The position numbers were made by a program, and so were the translations under genes. The notes beneath the pieces are model-generated. The model saw only the letters and a program-made list of their open reading frames with translations, did no database searches and was not told the origin of the DNA. A stretch of 64,000 nt of DNA from Annona cherimola (Eukaryota; Streptophyta; Magnoliopsida; Magnoliales; Annonaceae). This document shows, piece after piece, positions 51,561 to 63,745 of the stretch. Position 1 is the first letter of the stretch, and the number at the start of each line of letters is the position of its first letter. Where the stretch lies: positions 31,528,133-31,592,132 of the forward strand of contig CM059975.1 of NCBI GenBank assembly GCA_030490835.1, read 5' to 3'.

Positions 51561-53095
51561 CTAGTGGTCTAGCGGACCACCTGAATTTGTGCACATGCAG
51601 ATCGTTATTTTTCAAAACAATTTTACAAAATTTTTTTAATAATCTAATAGAATTCCCAAATTATATAAATATAATATTTGTGTAAAAAAATATAAATATC
51701 ATACTTATTGCATCAAAATCTCGATTTCAATGTAATTTCTCTTAACATTTTGTGAAAATGATATAAAACAACTAAAAAAAATGTAATTTTTTTATAAAGT
51801 TTCTATTTATATATTTTAAATAAACTTATAAAAATAATTCTTTTATGTAGTTGGAATTTTTTAGATTTGTATAGATGTCAATTATTCAATTCACAAACAT
51901 AGTCAATTGAAAGATTTTATATAAAATATAATTATCAAAAAGTTTTCATATAAAATATTCTTAAGATGAAAAAAGTTAAAAATTAGAAGGATGAAATAAT
52001 TAGCTTAACGAAATTGAGCTTTAAATTTTAGCAAATTTGACCCTTAAATTTATAAAAGTTTACAAATCTAACACAAATGATTATTGTTGTGAGATAGATT
52101 AGTATAAATTTTTGAAATAAAGAAATTGTTACCATCGTAAAATAAAAAAAAATCTAATTCACTTCACTTCCTGGTTTTCATAGATTATTTTTGAATACTC
52201 TCGCTACTTTTTACTTAAATCAAAATTTTTTGAAAAAAATTAACCCTCAAACATGCATTCTTCATGTTAGAAAAATTTAATCGTATGCTTGTATATCTTA
52301 GGTTAAAAAAATCCAATCATATGCGTACATTGCTAATAAATTTTTGTAAATTTAATTTGATCTTTTTATTTTAATTCGACTTAAATAAATATTTATTTTA
52401 AATTATAACAAGCAATGAGACAGATAAGTGAACTCTAGAGCTTTAGAAATTTAGCTTACTAAGTTCGCAAAATAAATCAACATAATAAATTTATTAAATT
52501 GATTAAATTGATAGTTTTACATTGATTTCACTTGAAAAAATAAATTTTTATTTTTATTTTAAATAAATTAATTCTAGTAATAATAAATCACAATTAGTAT
52601 ATTAGTACGTTAAACTTGTAATATAAAGTGTAATAATATTATTTTATAATTTTAATAAATTTTATTATAAAATTTGTATTAAATATAGTTATTTACTAAA
52701 CTGATTATTGAACTAATCCCATGAATTACTTAGAATCACGAAAATAAAAGGAGCTTACGTGAACATTAAAAATTGTAGATATATTATAATTGAAGATATT
52801 ATCTACTATTATTTTTAATTATACATTTATATTTCTTTTGTACATGTTTATATTATTTAGAATCATTAAAATCGAATAAAAGTCCATGGATTATAAAAAT
52901 TTAAAGATATATTGTAACCGAAGATCTAATTTATTTTTTAAAATATATTATATTAATATAATAATGTGTGTGAAAGGGCGCGTGGGTGGGAAGTTAGTTA
53001 ATTTTTATGTTTTTTAATGGAGTGTTACGGGTGTGTGAGTTTAATACAAATTTTGATCTTTTTAGAAAGTTGTTTACCTTACTCTATTTTGATTT
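51561..53095. other. AT-rich interior of the Mutator-like element
   Basis: No ORF, repeat or motif stands out, apart from extreme A/T content. Confidence 0.5.
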
Positions 53096-53119
53096 GCAAA
53101 ATATTTATAACAATAGATG

Positions 53120-53940
53120 GTTTATAAAAATGTATAAATGTCCCACGGGCCTCAAAAAATGAATATTTTGTTTTTATAAAAATATATACGTGTCCCGTGG
53201 GCGTCAAAAAATGAATATAATGTTTTATAAAAATATCTACGTGTCCCGCGGGTGTCCAAAAATGAATATATTACTTTTTAAAAATATATAAATGTCCCAC
53301 GGGCCTCAAAAAATGAGTATTTTTTTTTATAAAAATATATACGTGTCCCATGGGCGTCCAAAAATGAATATAATGTTTTATAAAAATATCTACGTGTCCC
53401 GCGGGCGTCCAAAAATGAATATATTATTTTTTTAAAATGTATAAATGTCCCACGGGCCTCAAAAAATGAATATAATATTTTATAAAAATATCTACGTGTC
53501 CCGCGGGCGTCCAAAAATAAATATATTATTTTTTAAAAATATATAAATATCCCACGGGCCTCAAAAAATGAGTATTTTGTTTTTATAAAAATATATACGT
53601 GTCCCGCGGGCGTCCAAAATTGAATATAATGTTTTATAAAAATTTAAATGTGTCCCATGGGCCTCCAAAAATAAATGTGTTGTTTTTTAAAAATATATAA
53701 ATGTCCCACGGGCTTCAAAAAATGAGTATTTTGTTTTTATAAAAATATATACGTGTCCCGCGGGCGTCCAAAATTGAATATAATGTTTTATAAAAATTTA
53801 AATGTGTCCCACGGGCCTCTAAAAATAAATGTATTATTTTTTAAAAATATATAAATGTCCTACGAGCCTTAACAAATGAATATTTTTTTTTACAAAAATA
53901 ATCATGTGTCCCGCGGGCATCCAAAATATATATAATATTT
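53120..53940. repeat. Minisatellite, ~52-bp unit, about 16 copies
   Basis: Each unit has a GC-rich palindromic heart, gtcccgcgggcgtcc or gtcccacgggcctc, in an AT-rich linker aaaaatgaatat..ttttataaaaatat. The hearts occur at about 53130, 53190, 53243, 53293, 53345, 53396, 53448, 53497, 53550, 53602, 53653, 53703, 53755, 53807, 53858 and 53911. Two unit types (cgtcc and cctca) alternate irregularly. A minus-strand open frame over part of the array (53278-53514) is a repeat-of-17-codons artefact. Confidence 0.92.
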
Positions 53941-54119
53941 TTTACTATTTTATTTCTTTATATAAATTTTTATTTCATTAAATCAAGTGGAGTTAATATT
54001 TTTAATTATAATTTAATATATTTATTTGGGTTCCAAATTTGGTTTTGAAGACATATATGATCTTATAAGGGCCTTAAGATTATATTAGAGGTGTTAAATT
54101 ACGATTAATTTATTAATTT

Positions 54120-55350
54120 CAAAAATTAGATGCTGTTAGATGCTGTTAGATGATGTTAAATGCGGTTAGATGCTGTTAGATGCGGTTAGATGCTGTTAGA
54201 TTCCGTTAGATGCTGTTAGATGATGTTAGATGTCGTTAGATGTCGTTAGACGCTGTTAGATTAAGTTGGATTTCTTTAAATCATATTAACTGGGTTTCAA
54301 ATTCAGAAATTAAGGTCTAAATGACCTTATAAGGGGCCTACGATCATATTACAGGTGTTAAATTAGGATTAACTTATTAATTTCAAAAATTAGATGCTGT
54401 TAGATGCTGTTAGATGTTGTTAGATGCCGTTAGATGCTGTTAGATGTCATTAGATGCCGTTAGATGCTGTTAGATGTTGTTAGATGCCGTTAGATGTCGT
54501 TAGACGCTGTTAGATTAAGTTGGATTTCTTTAAATCATATTATATGGGTTTAAAATTCCGTAATTAAGGTCTAAATGACCTTATAAGGGGCCTAGAATCA
54601 TATTACAGGTGTTAAATTAGGATTAACTTATTAATTTCAAAAATTAGATGCTGTTAGATGCTGTTAGATTCCGTTAGATGCTGTTAAATTCTGTTAGATG
54701 CCGTTAGATGCCGTTAGACGCTGTTAGATTAAGTTGGATTTCTTTAAATCATATTAACAGGGTTTCAAATTCCGTAATTAAGATCTAAATGACCTTATAA
54801 GGGGCCTAGGATCATATTACAGGTGTTAAATTAGGATTAACTTATTAATTTCAAAAATTAGATGCTGTTAGATGCTGTTATATTCCGTTAGATGCTGTTA
54901 GATTCCGTTAGATGCTGTTAGATGCTGTTAGATGCCGTTAGATGCCGTTAGACGCTGTTAGATTAAGTTGGATTTCTTTAAATCATATTAACTAGGTTTC
55001 AAATTCAGAAATTAAGGTCTATATGACCTTATAAGGGGCCTAGGATCATATTACAGGTGTTAAATTATGATTAACTTATTAATTTCAAAAATTAGATGCT
55101 GTTAGATGCTGTTAGATGCTGTTAGACGCTGTTAGATGTTGTTAGACGCTGTTAGATGCTGTTAGACGCTGTTAGACGCTGTTAGATTATGATGATTTTA
55201 TTAAATCATATAATATGAGTTTCAAATTCTGAATTTATGGTCTAAATGACATTATAAGGGACCTAGGATTATATTACAGGTGTTAAATTAGGATTAACTT
55301 ATTAATTTTAAAAATTAGATACTGTTAGATGCTGTTAGATGCCGTTAGAT
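54120..55350. repeat. Higher-order minisatellite: GATGCTGTTA blocks with conserved spacer
   Basis: Six blocks of the 10-bp unit gatgctgtta and variants (gatgccgtta, gattccgtta, gacgctgtta) start near 54125, 54387, 54643, 54860, 55093 and 55315. They are separated by five copies of a ~120-130-bp spacer beginning gattaagttggatttcttt (last copy altered) and including gaccttataaggggcctaggatcatattacag. The composite period is about 220-270 bp. Confidence 0.92.
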
Positions 55351-55784
55351 CCGATTTTATTCAGAAAATAATAAAATATTAATAAATTCGAGAAAATTCG
55401 AGAAAAATAAAAGAACTTGTTATTTTTGAGAGTACCATGATTACATTAACTTTAAATAATATGAAATAACTTCTAATAAAATTTATATTTTCTAACTTTA
55501 CTAATTATAATGAAATCTTTTTAAAAAATAATTTTTTGTACAAAAATTTTTTTAGAAATTTTCAAATGATGAGAAATTATGTCCACATACATTTTAATAT
55601 TTCATCTAGCAAATGAATGGAATGGATTGAGATTTTGTATATATATAATACAAATTTTATCAAAAAACTAAACATACTCACGTTTTTAAGTTATTATACT
55701 CTCGCTGTAAAATTACCAAAATGCCCAGCTTCCTTTTTTTTCCCCAAGGGAAGTGCTTCCTATGGGTTGGGACTCAAAGTACAC

Positions 55785-56765
55785 ATGCATTATTTAGACA
55801 TCATTACTTTGAAAATAACATCACTTCACAATTATGTTGCTATATAATTCATATATTAGAGGATATTAATAATAAAAAATAGCATTTTTATTCCTTAATA
55901 TAAATTTTATATTTTGAGAAAAGAAAAACATAGATATAAAAATATTAAAATAAAATTTTTATGTATGAATGCTACTTGTTACCATGACTCCTAAATGAAA
56001 ATTTGTTATTCAAATATTTTATTATGAAGTTTAACATGCTGAAAGATGTAGTAGCTTTAAATAATCTTCTCACTCATACTATTTTAAAGTAGATTTCGCA
56101 TGTAGCATCTATGAATGAAATTCTCATAAAATTTTATAATAAATAAATATATATATATATATATAAGAAATCAATCTCCTTAAAATATTCTAAAATCTTA
56201 AAATATGTTTAGAAAATATTTCGAATCTATATTTTGATATGATATAAACAGAAGTTTCTAACCTTGATGATATTAATGAAAAATACAACTTTTAACCATA
56301 AAAAATTTAAGGATTTGAAGTTCCTTATTTCTTATTTATTCTTTTTCTTTTCCCTATTTCTTATTTCCTTTTCTTAAAATTGTTGATTGACCTGATTTGT
56401 AACCCAAAGCAAGCCAATTTCTAATTTAAGGGTGAGTTGAAGTATGGAAAGTGATTTGAATATAAGGTTGGACAAAGGTTTTACTAGTAGGGTTTGGTTT
56501 GGTTTGGGTTGAGAAAACACGATTTGATTTATAGCCCTAATGTGTGCAACTTATTCTTTTTTTGGGGTTGCAGCTTGTTCTTTTTTTGCATTGCTAGTTC
56601 CAGTCTTTGTACTATAACTCGCAAGCATTGACTGAGAAATGTTCCACTCCATTACACTGATGTTGGTGTAAATCAACTTCATATATTCGTAGTAATTGTG
56701 AAGGTCCATCCATATGTTCCAGTCAGGCCATCACTTATCAATGAGAATTCTTGAGTCTTGACTAG
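55785..56765. other. GH1 intron 7, 3' part
   Basis: AT-rich, with a (TA)n run near 56148-56164. No feature beyond the intron end (ttgactag before exon 8). Confidence 0.5.
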
Positions 56766-56881
56766 GAAAATCAAGGGGGATGAGTAGGTATTTCTTTGGA
56801 CATGATGTGGTTGGAATCCATGTTAAATTCAACTGAAGACAACCTGAGAGTGCAGACAGCCTTGGATTTCGAAGTTGGATG
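56766..56881 (+). pseudogene. GH1 exon 8 (in-frame stop)
   Basis: Begins ENQGG then TGA (56781-56783) where Ser (TCA) is expected, then VGISLDMMWLESMLNSTEDN and ends in VGW with a split codon before gtatga. Confidence 0.88.
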
Positions 56882-56955
56882 GTATGAACTCTCTTTTTCT
56901 TCCTTTTCACTTCTTTCTGTTGAGTCCCATAATTCAATCTGGATTTCTGCAACAG

Positions 56956-57179
56956 GTTTTTGGATCCTCTCTACATGGGCGATTACCCATCATCCATGCG
57001 AGAGAAGTTGGGAGAGAGGCTTCCTAAATTCTCACAGGAACAATCAGAAGCAGTGAAAGATTCGTTGGATTTCCTGGGTACTAACCACTATACCAGTTGG
57101 TATGCAATTGACATCAGCAATAACCGCTTGCAGCTTTTGTTTAACAACACCTTCGTGGATGCTGGAGTGATTCCATATC
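56956..57179 (+). pseudogene. GH1 exon 9
   Basis: Acceptor ttctgcaacag, donor gtaagc. Reads FLDPLYMGDYPSSMREKLG and DSLDFLGTNHYTSWYAID, ending VIPY plus one base. Fully open, with the TNHYTS active-site region conserved. Confidence 0.9.
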
Positions 57180-57278
57180 GTAAGCACATCTTGATTTCTC
57201 AATAATCCAACTTTCTAGTGAAAATGTTTCCTGTCACAAAAATGTTCATTTGAATCCATTTCTTTTCTTTTGATCCAG

Positions 57279-57309
57279 CCAAAAAGAATGAAGTTCCCTT
57301 GGCGAGCAG
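57279..57309 (+). pseudogene. GH1 exon 10
   Basis: Acceptor ttgatccag, donor gtatgt. The 31-base exon encodes PKKNEVPLAS, corresponding to the short loop exon before the expected WLY..P segment, which is not found downstream. Confidence 0.75.
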
Positions 57310-58118
57310 GTATGTCTATTTATATTCTCCGCTGAATAGACTCCTACTTTAGTAGCAATATGGCCTTTTGATTTCTTTTCATCTCTTCTGCTTCACATTT
57401 TGATAGTTATACAGATTTTAAAAAGGGTTCTATCTGTTGAAACCTAGGTTACACCAGAATTTCGTACAAACCTTTGATGTTTAAATGAAAATTCAACTAC
57501 TCATGTTTACCAAAAAAGAATATTTCTATCTGAATCTCGGTGACTAAAAGACAATTCAATCTTTCCACCAAAAAAAAAAAAAAAGGACAATTCAATCTGA
57601 ATCTTGGGTAGACCATGCCTATTAAAAATATATAATTATGTGTAAATGATGAAAAAACACATAAATTCAATCTTATATCAACAAAATCTTATGATAATTG
57701 CAAAACTAATCATCCACGTAGAATGAATTAATGCTTTACACCATTTAGATGTTGAATTAACAATTTTAAAATTGTTATATAAATTTAATTTAATTTTATA
57801 CATCTCTTGGATGAGACCATGCATGGTTTTGATTGATGTGAATGCAACTTTTTCTCTTTTTTTATGGGTATATATTACATTATCTCAATCAGTAAACTAG
57901 TAAACTGATGGACGCTGCAACAGAAATTGGGAAGAATAATGCCATCACAAATTCCTAATACAATGTAAGGCTGTCAAAAGTTGAACCAAAGTCACCCAGC
58001 ACATGAGGAGGCATGACTTGGCACTACTATAGCAGTTTTTTTTTTTTTCGATATTTGAATGCAACTTCCCCTAATCATGCAAATGATTTTGAATATAATG
58101 GGTAGCTACACTAGGCTA
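57310..58118. other. GH1 3' intron or flank; no further exon found
   Basis: The nucleophile exon (ITENG) was searched for and not seen. A remnant of the fold-back MITE families occupies about 57620-57850. Confidence 0.4.
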
Positions 58119-58519
58119 GGGATCTGATCTTCTGCACCCGGGAGCAGGCAGCGTTGCTGCTCCCGGGCGCATACACTATTTTTTTTATTTTTTTATGAAA
58201 ATTTTTCATAAAATTATTAGCCCAAGTGTATTTAACATGTGTATAAATTTTTACCATTTTTGGAGATTTTTATATATTTATTTTTAATTTTTGAAAATCA
58301 ATGGCATAATCGTAATTTAAAATTACCTAAAATGTCACTGATTTTCAAAAATAAAAAAAAAATATTTAAAATACTCCAAAAATAGTAAAAAAATTTATAC
58401 ATGTTAAATACACCTATATTAACATTTCTAAAAATAATAATAATAATAAAAAAAAAATAGGTGTGTACACCCGGGAGCAGGCAACCCTGCCTGCTCCCGG
58501 GTGCAGGAGATCAGATCCC
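58119..58519. mobile_element. Fold-back MITE with terminal GC hairpins, 401 bp
   Basis: Ends GGGATCTGATC..GATCAGATCCC, flanked by ACTAGGCTA (58110-58118) and ACTGGGCTA (58520-58528), a 9-bp duplication with one change, which points to Mutator-type transposition. Each terminus folds: left GCACCCGGGAGCAG with CTGCTCCCGGGCGC (13 of 14 paired), right CACCCGGGAGCAGGC with a perfect 15-bp partner around AACCCT. The core is shared with the 23.7 and 24.6 kb copies. Confidence 0.85.
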
Positions 58520-59470
58520 ACTGGGCTAGCTGACAGATTCGGTCTAAAGCTATAAAGTTTTTTGCTTCAAAATGTGTGCTAATGATGTTAATGATGATGA
58601 TGATGATGGGAATCGGATTTCTGTACCTTTGGTTTTTAAAGCAGATCAATTGGGCCAAATCAACGTTATCTATATTATTATTTCTTTTTTTTTTTCGAGA
58701 GAGAGAATTGCGTAAATGAATACCAGCTGTGTCTCAAGCTGTAAATCAATGATCATGAAGAGCTATTGAGGTCCCATATGGAAATATTCAATTAGACAAT
58801 ATGACATCGTGCATTATTGTCCGCAACAGTGGCTAATTTATATTGTTTTTTTATTCTTTGTATTTACAATTCAACCCAAGTAAATATTGCAATTTTAGCT
58901 CCAAAGGCGTAAGTTTAATAGTGTTGTTAACAAAATAACTATGATTTTCAAAAAAACAAAAATAGCTATGAAGATATTCTTTCTGAAAATAGAAGATGAA
59001 CTCCATGTGCTGTGATTCAAAGCTTGAACTTCCCGCACTCTGACCAGGACTCTTTGCCAACCGCTTTAGTCGCGTGCTAGCTTGGCTACTTATGTTAGGT
59101 GTAACTAAATGGTGGAAGAGCTAAACCTAAGCCCATGTTCTTTTAGTCATTCATACATATCACTAAGGTAGTTTAGTCTTGTTCAATGAAGCCAGAAAGG
59201 TTAGGAGAGTAGAGTTTTATTTAAAAAGAAGGGATAAGAGACTGAAAAGAAGATCAAAAAACAAAGATGAAAGTAATTAAATATTAACACGATCAAACAT
59301 TTTAGCACAGTTGCCACTAACTAAAATAGTGGTTAATCAGAAAAAATAGACATTGATCATAGAAATTTTAAGTGGACCGTCTCATAAAAAATCAATTATT
59401 CCTAATCTTTTGATTTTTTGTTGAAATTTTTTTTTTTTTCCAAAAGCTGAGAGAGATCGGTTATCGTCAT
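58520..59470. other. Intergenic; (ATG)n microsatellite
   Basis: A short gatgat run at about 58580-58606. No gene is recognised. Confidence 0.4.
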
Positions 59471-59472
59471 TT

Positions 59473-59722
59473 CGTGTGTTTGGTAATGAATAAAACTTTT
59501 AATGAAAAGTTTTGTAGAGTAAAAGTTGTGAAATGATGTGATATGATAGGGATAATGATGAGTAGTAAATGAGATAAAGTTAAAATAAATAGGTTAGTTA
59601 TGTGAATAGTTATGTAGAAATGATTGAAAAGTAGGGTAATTGCATAAGAAAATGTGAAAAAATGATTAAAAAATATGATAATTATGGACAGTAAAAAGTT
59701 TTAACTTAACATTTTCTATCAA
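59473..59722. mobile_element. Tourist-like MITE, copy 10 (right end lost)
   Basis: CGTGTGTTTGGTAATG at the left and core gatgtgatatgatagggataatgatg; the right TIR is not recognisable. Confidence 0.65.
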
Positions 59723-59924
59723 TTGCATGTGAATATTCATGTTACGGATTTAATCAAATTATTTTTTTACTCTCGATCGATCACAATACTGTTGTGATTC
59801 AACCATTAATCATTGAGCATATTATTACTAATCTCTAATATGTAGGCCGATAGGAACAGTGCATGAAATGTTCCAACAACGGTCCATTACCCTCCAAGAT
59901 CATTTGTGCCCTGTGGCAAATGGT

Positions 59925-60500
59925 GTCATCTGTGACCGGGCTAAAAATTTATTTTTTTTATTTTTTAAAAAATATTTATTATATAATTATTAATATACGT
60001 GTATTTAATTTACAAATCAAGTTTTATGGCTTTTGAAAAAATATATTTATTTTGTATTTTTAAAAATAGGGATATTTTAGAAGCCTGATCATTGCCGCCC
60101 CGTAACAAACAAGGCCATTTGTATTTCGGCCAAAAACATATTTTTTACTTTTTTCAAAAGTTCTTATGCAATGTTATTAAACCAAAATTTATCATTTTTA
60201 GAAATATGAATATATTTATTTTATATTTTTAAACATAGAAATATTTTAGTCATTTTATTTATAAAAATTTTAAAAAAGATGAAAAAGTACGTTTTCAGCG
60301 CGGCCAGAAATGATCAGGCTTCATTTTAGTTATTTTAAATAATTTCAAATGACTAAAATACTTATGTGTTTAAAAGTACAAAAAATATATATATTCATTT
60401 TCAAAAATGATAAAACTTACTTTATAAATTAAATGCACATATTGATAATTGTATAAAAAAATTTCAAAAACTAAAGAAAATATGTTTTTGGCCTCCGTAG
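59925..60500. mobile_element. Fold-back MITE with a second palindromic element at its centre
   Basis: The outer arms (cgtgtatttaatttacaaatcaagtttta and complement) bracket an inner element, about 60081-60324, with ends GAAGCCTGATCATT inverted. attttag occurs directly on both sides of the inner element. Outer core family as at 3.7 and 42.0 kb. Confidence 0.65.
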
Positions 60501-60611
60501 TTATCCACATCTCGGTATGTCACCATGACAGCCTTAGACCGTTGCTTTGTAAGAGTCAATGACTGTTCTATAGGTTTCCTTTCACATGCCTGGGAAATGA
60601 GATTTCATCCG

Positions 60612-61016
60612 GAATGAAAGGGTAATTGGTAAATATATATAAACCTAGTTTGATCATAATGGCAAATATATTCCCTTAGTTTTAAAAATCACAAATAACT
60701 CCTATATAGTTTGACCATAATTGCAAATATACCTACGCCGTTATGACACTGTTATTATACTATCATGACCTAAGTAAAAATATATACAAATTATATTAGT
60801 ATATTTGCAACTCAAGTATAATAGGTATATTTAGTTTTTGCAAATATACTCACGTAATTTACATATCTTTGTAAATATTTTTACATCATGAGTGTAATAA
60901 CGACGTAGATATATTTGCAAATATGGTTAAACTATATTGAGTTTATTTGTAATTTTTTAAACTAGATATTTGCAATTATGGTCACATTAAATGGATATAT
61001 TTGCAAATTACCCAAA
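60612..61016. mobile_element. Fold-back MITE with GGGTAATT ends
   Basis: gggtaattggtaaatatat at the left; the right end read backwards is gggtaatttgcaaatatatcc. The arms contain repeated tttgaccataattgcaaatatac words, similar to the 22.9-23.4 kb element. Confidence 0.65.
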
Positions 61017-61416
61017 AGGAAAAAAAGAAGAAAAAATGGAGAAAAGGAGTGAGAAAGGGGAGTGATACTTCCGCTATGTAAGAATTCAATTCTTCAGTTG
61101 ATCACAGCCGCTGAATGCTTGACGTTCCTTCATCGTTTGCCGTTATCAAGAATCCAACCCAAGCATATGATGGGCCACATGGGACGCTACTGTCTGCTTG
61201 GATGATGTATAGCTGTCCATTTCTGCTTACAGCCATAATGGCTCTTGCTCCTACTTTTTGTAAGCCATGCATCTCTCCCCGTCATCCGTCCCATATGGGC
61301 CTCAAATGAGTCCAACATCTGAACCGTTGATGGGTGATCATGGATTTCCCTTCAACATCAAGGTGGCCAAAAATAGTGGGGTTCCCACTTTCCACCCATA
61401 CAAATTAGTGGGGTTC

Positions 61417-61424
61417 CCTCCAAT
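61417..61424. repeat. Target duplication CCTCCAAT (left)
   Basis: It is repeated exactly at 62813-62820 beyond the hAT element. Confidence 0.9.
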
Positions 61425-62812
61425 TAGGGGTGCAACTCGGGTCGGGTTATACCGGGTTGGAGTGAACCCAAACCCTAAGCCAACCGGGTTGGAGTAAACC
61501 CAAACCCAAACCCTAAGAATGTAACTCGGGTTCGGACCGGGTTCGGGTCGGGTTCGCATTGGTTTTGGTTTGGTTTCGGGTTAGAATTCGGGTTACCAAT
61601 AAACTATTTTTTTCCAAATTCAGTTGTAATTTAAAAGAAAATTATTGAAATATACATATATGTGTTTATGAAGTAAAGCCTTACGCTGAATTCTGCAACA
61701 TACTTTCAAAGAATTCTATAATATTCTTTGAATGAACTCTACAAGCAATTTTTTAGCATCCTATAGACACAAATAAATGACAAATTAGTTAGTTTTATGA
61801 CTAGTTGGTCATTTCTATTTAATAGCTAATGGAAATGACTCAAGTATACCAAATAGAAAATGAACATATCATACCAACTTTGTAGTTGAAACTAAACATT
61901 ATCGTACAAATTGCTAAAATTGAATTCAAACTGAATATTTATCATACAAATTGCTAAAGTAAAAATTGACCACTTGTTATACCAATAAACTTAAAATATG
62001 AATCAAATTTATATTACAATCTGAAATTCAAACTAACAGATTTCTCATGCTAATAGAAAGTATAATATGAAATAGATTTATCATGCCGACTCAAATTCAA
62101 ACATAATTTACATAACAGTTATTCAAAGTAACTAAATCTAAATACATTAAGCATAATGGTTCAACATTCCAATCTAATTTAAGTGCAATCCAAATTTAAA
62201 ATGAAAATATAAACAAATATCAAGTTTAAATAAGTTTACATCTACTTTTAAACATATTCAAATTTCAAATGAGTTCATGTCTCTAAAGTTTCCAAAAAAA
62301 CTAAAAAACTATTCGAAGACTTCCAAGTAATTTCTCCCTTGATTTTCATCTGCATTTCTAATGTCAAGTTCTTCTTCCTCGATTTACATATTTGAAAATA
62401 ATATGCATCAACCTAGACGAAAAAAATGCATGCAACTGTTAATAATAAGAAGATAATAATTATAAAATATTATCCTAGAAATTAAGTTACCCAAGCATGC
62501 TTTGATAATGAAGAAAGAGGTGATTTGTCTAAATTAGAGTTAGTAATGCCTAAAACATGTATATATATAGATTAATATCACAAAAAAACATGTATAATTG
62601 ATGAAAAAATTATATAAACTACACCGGGTTCGGACCGGGTCGGGTTTTGGTACCGGGTTGGTGCGAACCCGGTTTTGGTTTCGGGTTTCTACGGGTCGGG
62701 TTGAAACCGGGTCTATTTTGAAAAAAATCTTAAAAATAAAACCCATTTTTGGTTTTGATACCGGGTCGGGTCGGGCGGGTTCGGACCGACCCGGTACCAA
62801 GTTGCACCCCTA
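61425..62812. mobile_element. Non-autonomous hAT element, 1388 bp
   Basis: TAGGGGTGCAACTCGGG at the left; right end read backwards TAGGGGTGCAACTTGG. An exact 8-bp duplication CCTCCAAT flanks it. About 170 bases at each end are dense in gggttcgggt/accgggt words; the interior is AT-rich and non-coding. Same family as the element at 32166-33906, with different interior. Confidence 0.92.
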
Positions 62813-62924
62813 CCTCCAATGCTTTGGTGGAACCTCTGTTAATGAAGTAGGACTCTTTATCTAAACTGTAAGACTAGAAACTAAGATGACACATTCTGGG
62901 AAGCATTTTGGAGCAAGAAAAAAA

Positions 62925-63167
62925 AAGATTTGATTCCACGTTTATCGTATTTTTTAATTATTTTTTCTTTTTTGCATTTTTCATACAACTACTTTGTTTT
63001 TCCAATCTTTTTTTACATATTTTTATGTAATTATTCAATTTATTTTAATTTTATTCTCTTTACTTCTCATAATAACTCCTGTCATATTAATTACTCTTTT
63101 TTATTTTCAAAAACCTTTCTACAAAAATTTGTTCATCACTACTTTTTTCCAAACGCCAAACACACCC
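62925..63167. mobile_element. Tourist-like MITE, copy 11 (left end decayed)
   Basis: Right end CCAAACGCCAAACACACCC followed by TTA; core caattatttattttaatttt and catataaatt words in reverse orientation. Confidence 0.6.
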
Positions 63168-63389
63168 TTAAAGAATTTAAAAAGTACCACCATTTGCGTT
63201 GGATTGGGCCTTACAATAATTGAGTTCTATTAAACGGGGCCCTACAATAATTGAGTTCTTTTTAAACTGGGCCCTTTCAAGTGGAACATACCCATAAAGC
63301 CACGGGTGCAAACTACGAAATTGGAAACCTTTTATGCTGAGGAAACAGGTTTTCCTAGGAGTTCAGTATGCACTTACCTAATATCTATG

Positions 63390-63745
63390 CATTGAAAGTC
63401 ATCAGGGTGCCACAGGGTGTAAAATTTTATTTTTTATATAATTTTTTGAAACTTTTTCTTGTAAGAGTGTTAATTTAATTGTATTTAATCTATAGTCAGA
63501 TTTTACCATTTTTGGATATGTGTATATATTTTTTTGATTTTTTTAAAAACACTAGTACTTTAGCCATTTTTAAGTGACTAAAATACCCCTATTTTTAAAA
63601 AATTAAAAATATATATTTATATATCTCCAAAAATAATAAAACTTAATACATAAGTTAAATATACTTATGTTAACAATCTTATAAAAAAAAATTCAAAAAA
63701 TATATTAAAAAACGCGGTTTTACAGCCTAATGCATTGAAATATTC
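63390..63745. mobile_element. Fold-back MITE, core family of the hairpin elements
   Basis: Left tgcattgaaagtcatcaggg, right end read backwards ttcaatgcattaggctgtaaaacc. Arms accatttttggatatgtgtatat and its complement, dyad near 63585 (ttttaagtgactaaaat). Confidence 0.65.

Larger units (their letters stand above)
50864..55775. mobile_element. Mutator-like element, 4912 bp, in GH1 intron 7
   Basis: The termini are inverted: GAGGCCCAACCCATGGG at the left and GAGTCCCAACCCATAGG read from the right (23 of the first 26 bases agree), with further similarity inward (ggcattttcggtagtt against ggcattttggtaatttt). The exact 9-bp flanking duplication is the mark of Mutator superfamily transposition. No MURA-type transposase is recognisable. 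The element carries a GC-rich block with open frames (about 50950-51560), then very AT-rich DNA, then two minisatellite arrays. It is therefore a non-autonomous, possibly Pack-MULE-like, element with unusual cargo. Confidence 0.88.

Noticed and set aside
53278..53514. 78-aa repetitive protein on the minus strand
   Set aside because: The frame follows from a tandem repeat with unit length near a multiple of three; no start context or family.
53120..55350. CRISPR-like array
   Set aside because: Plant nuclear context; units are degenerate tandem repeats without unique spacers of constant length.
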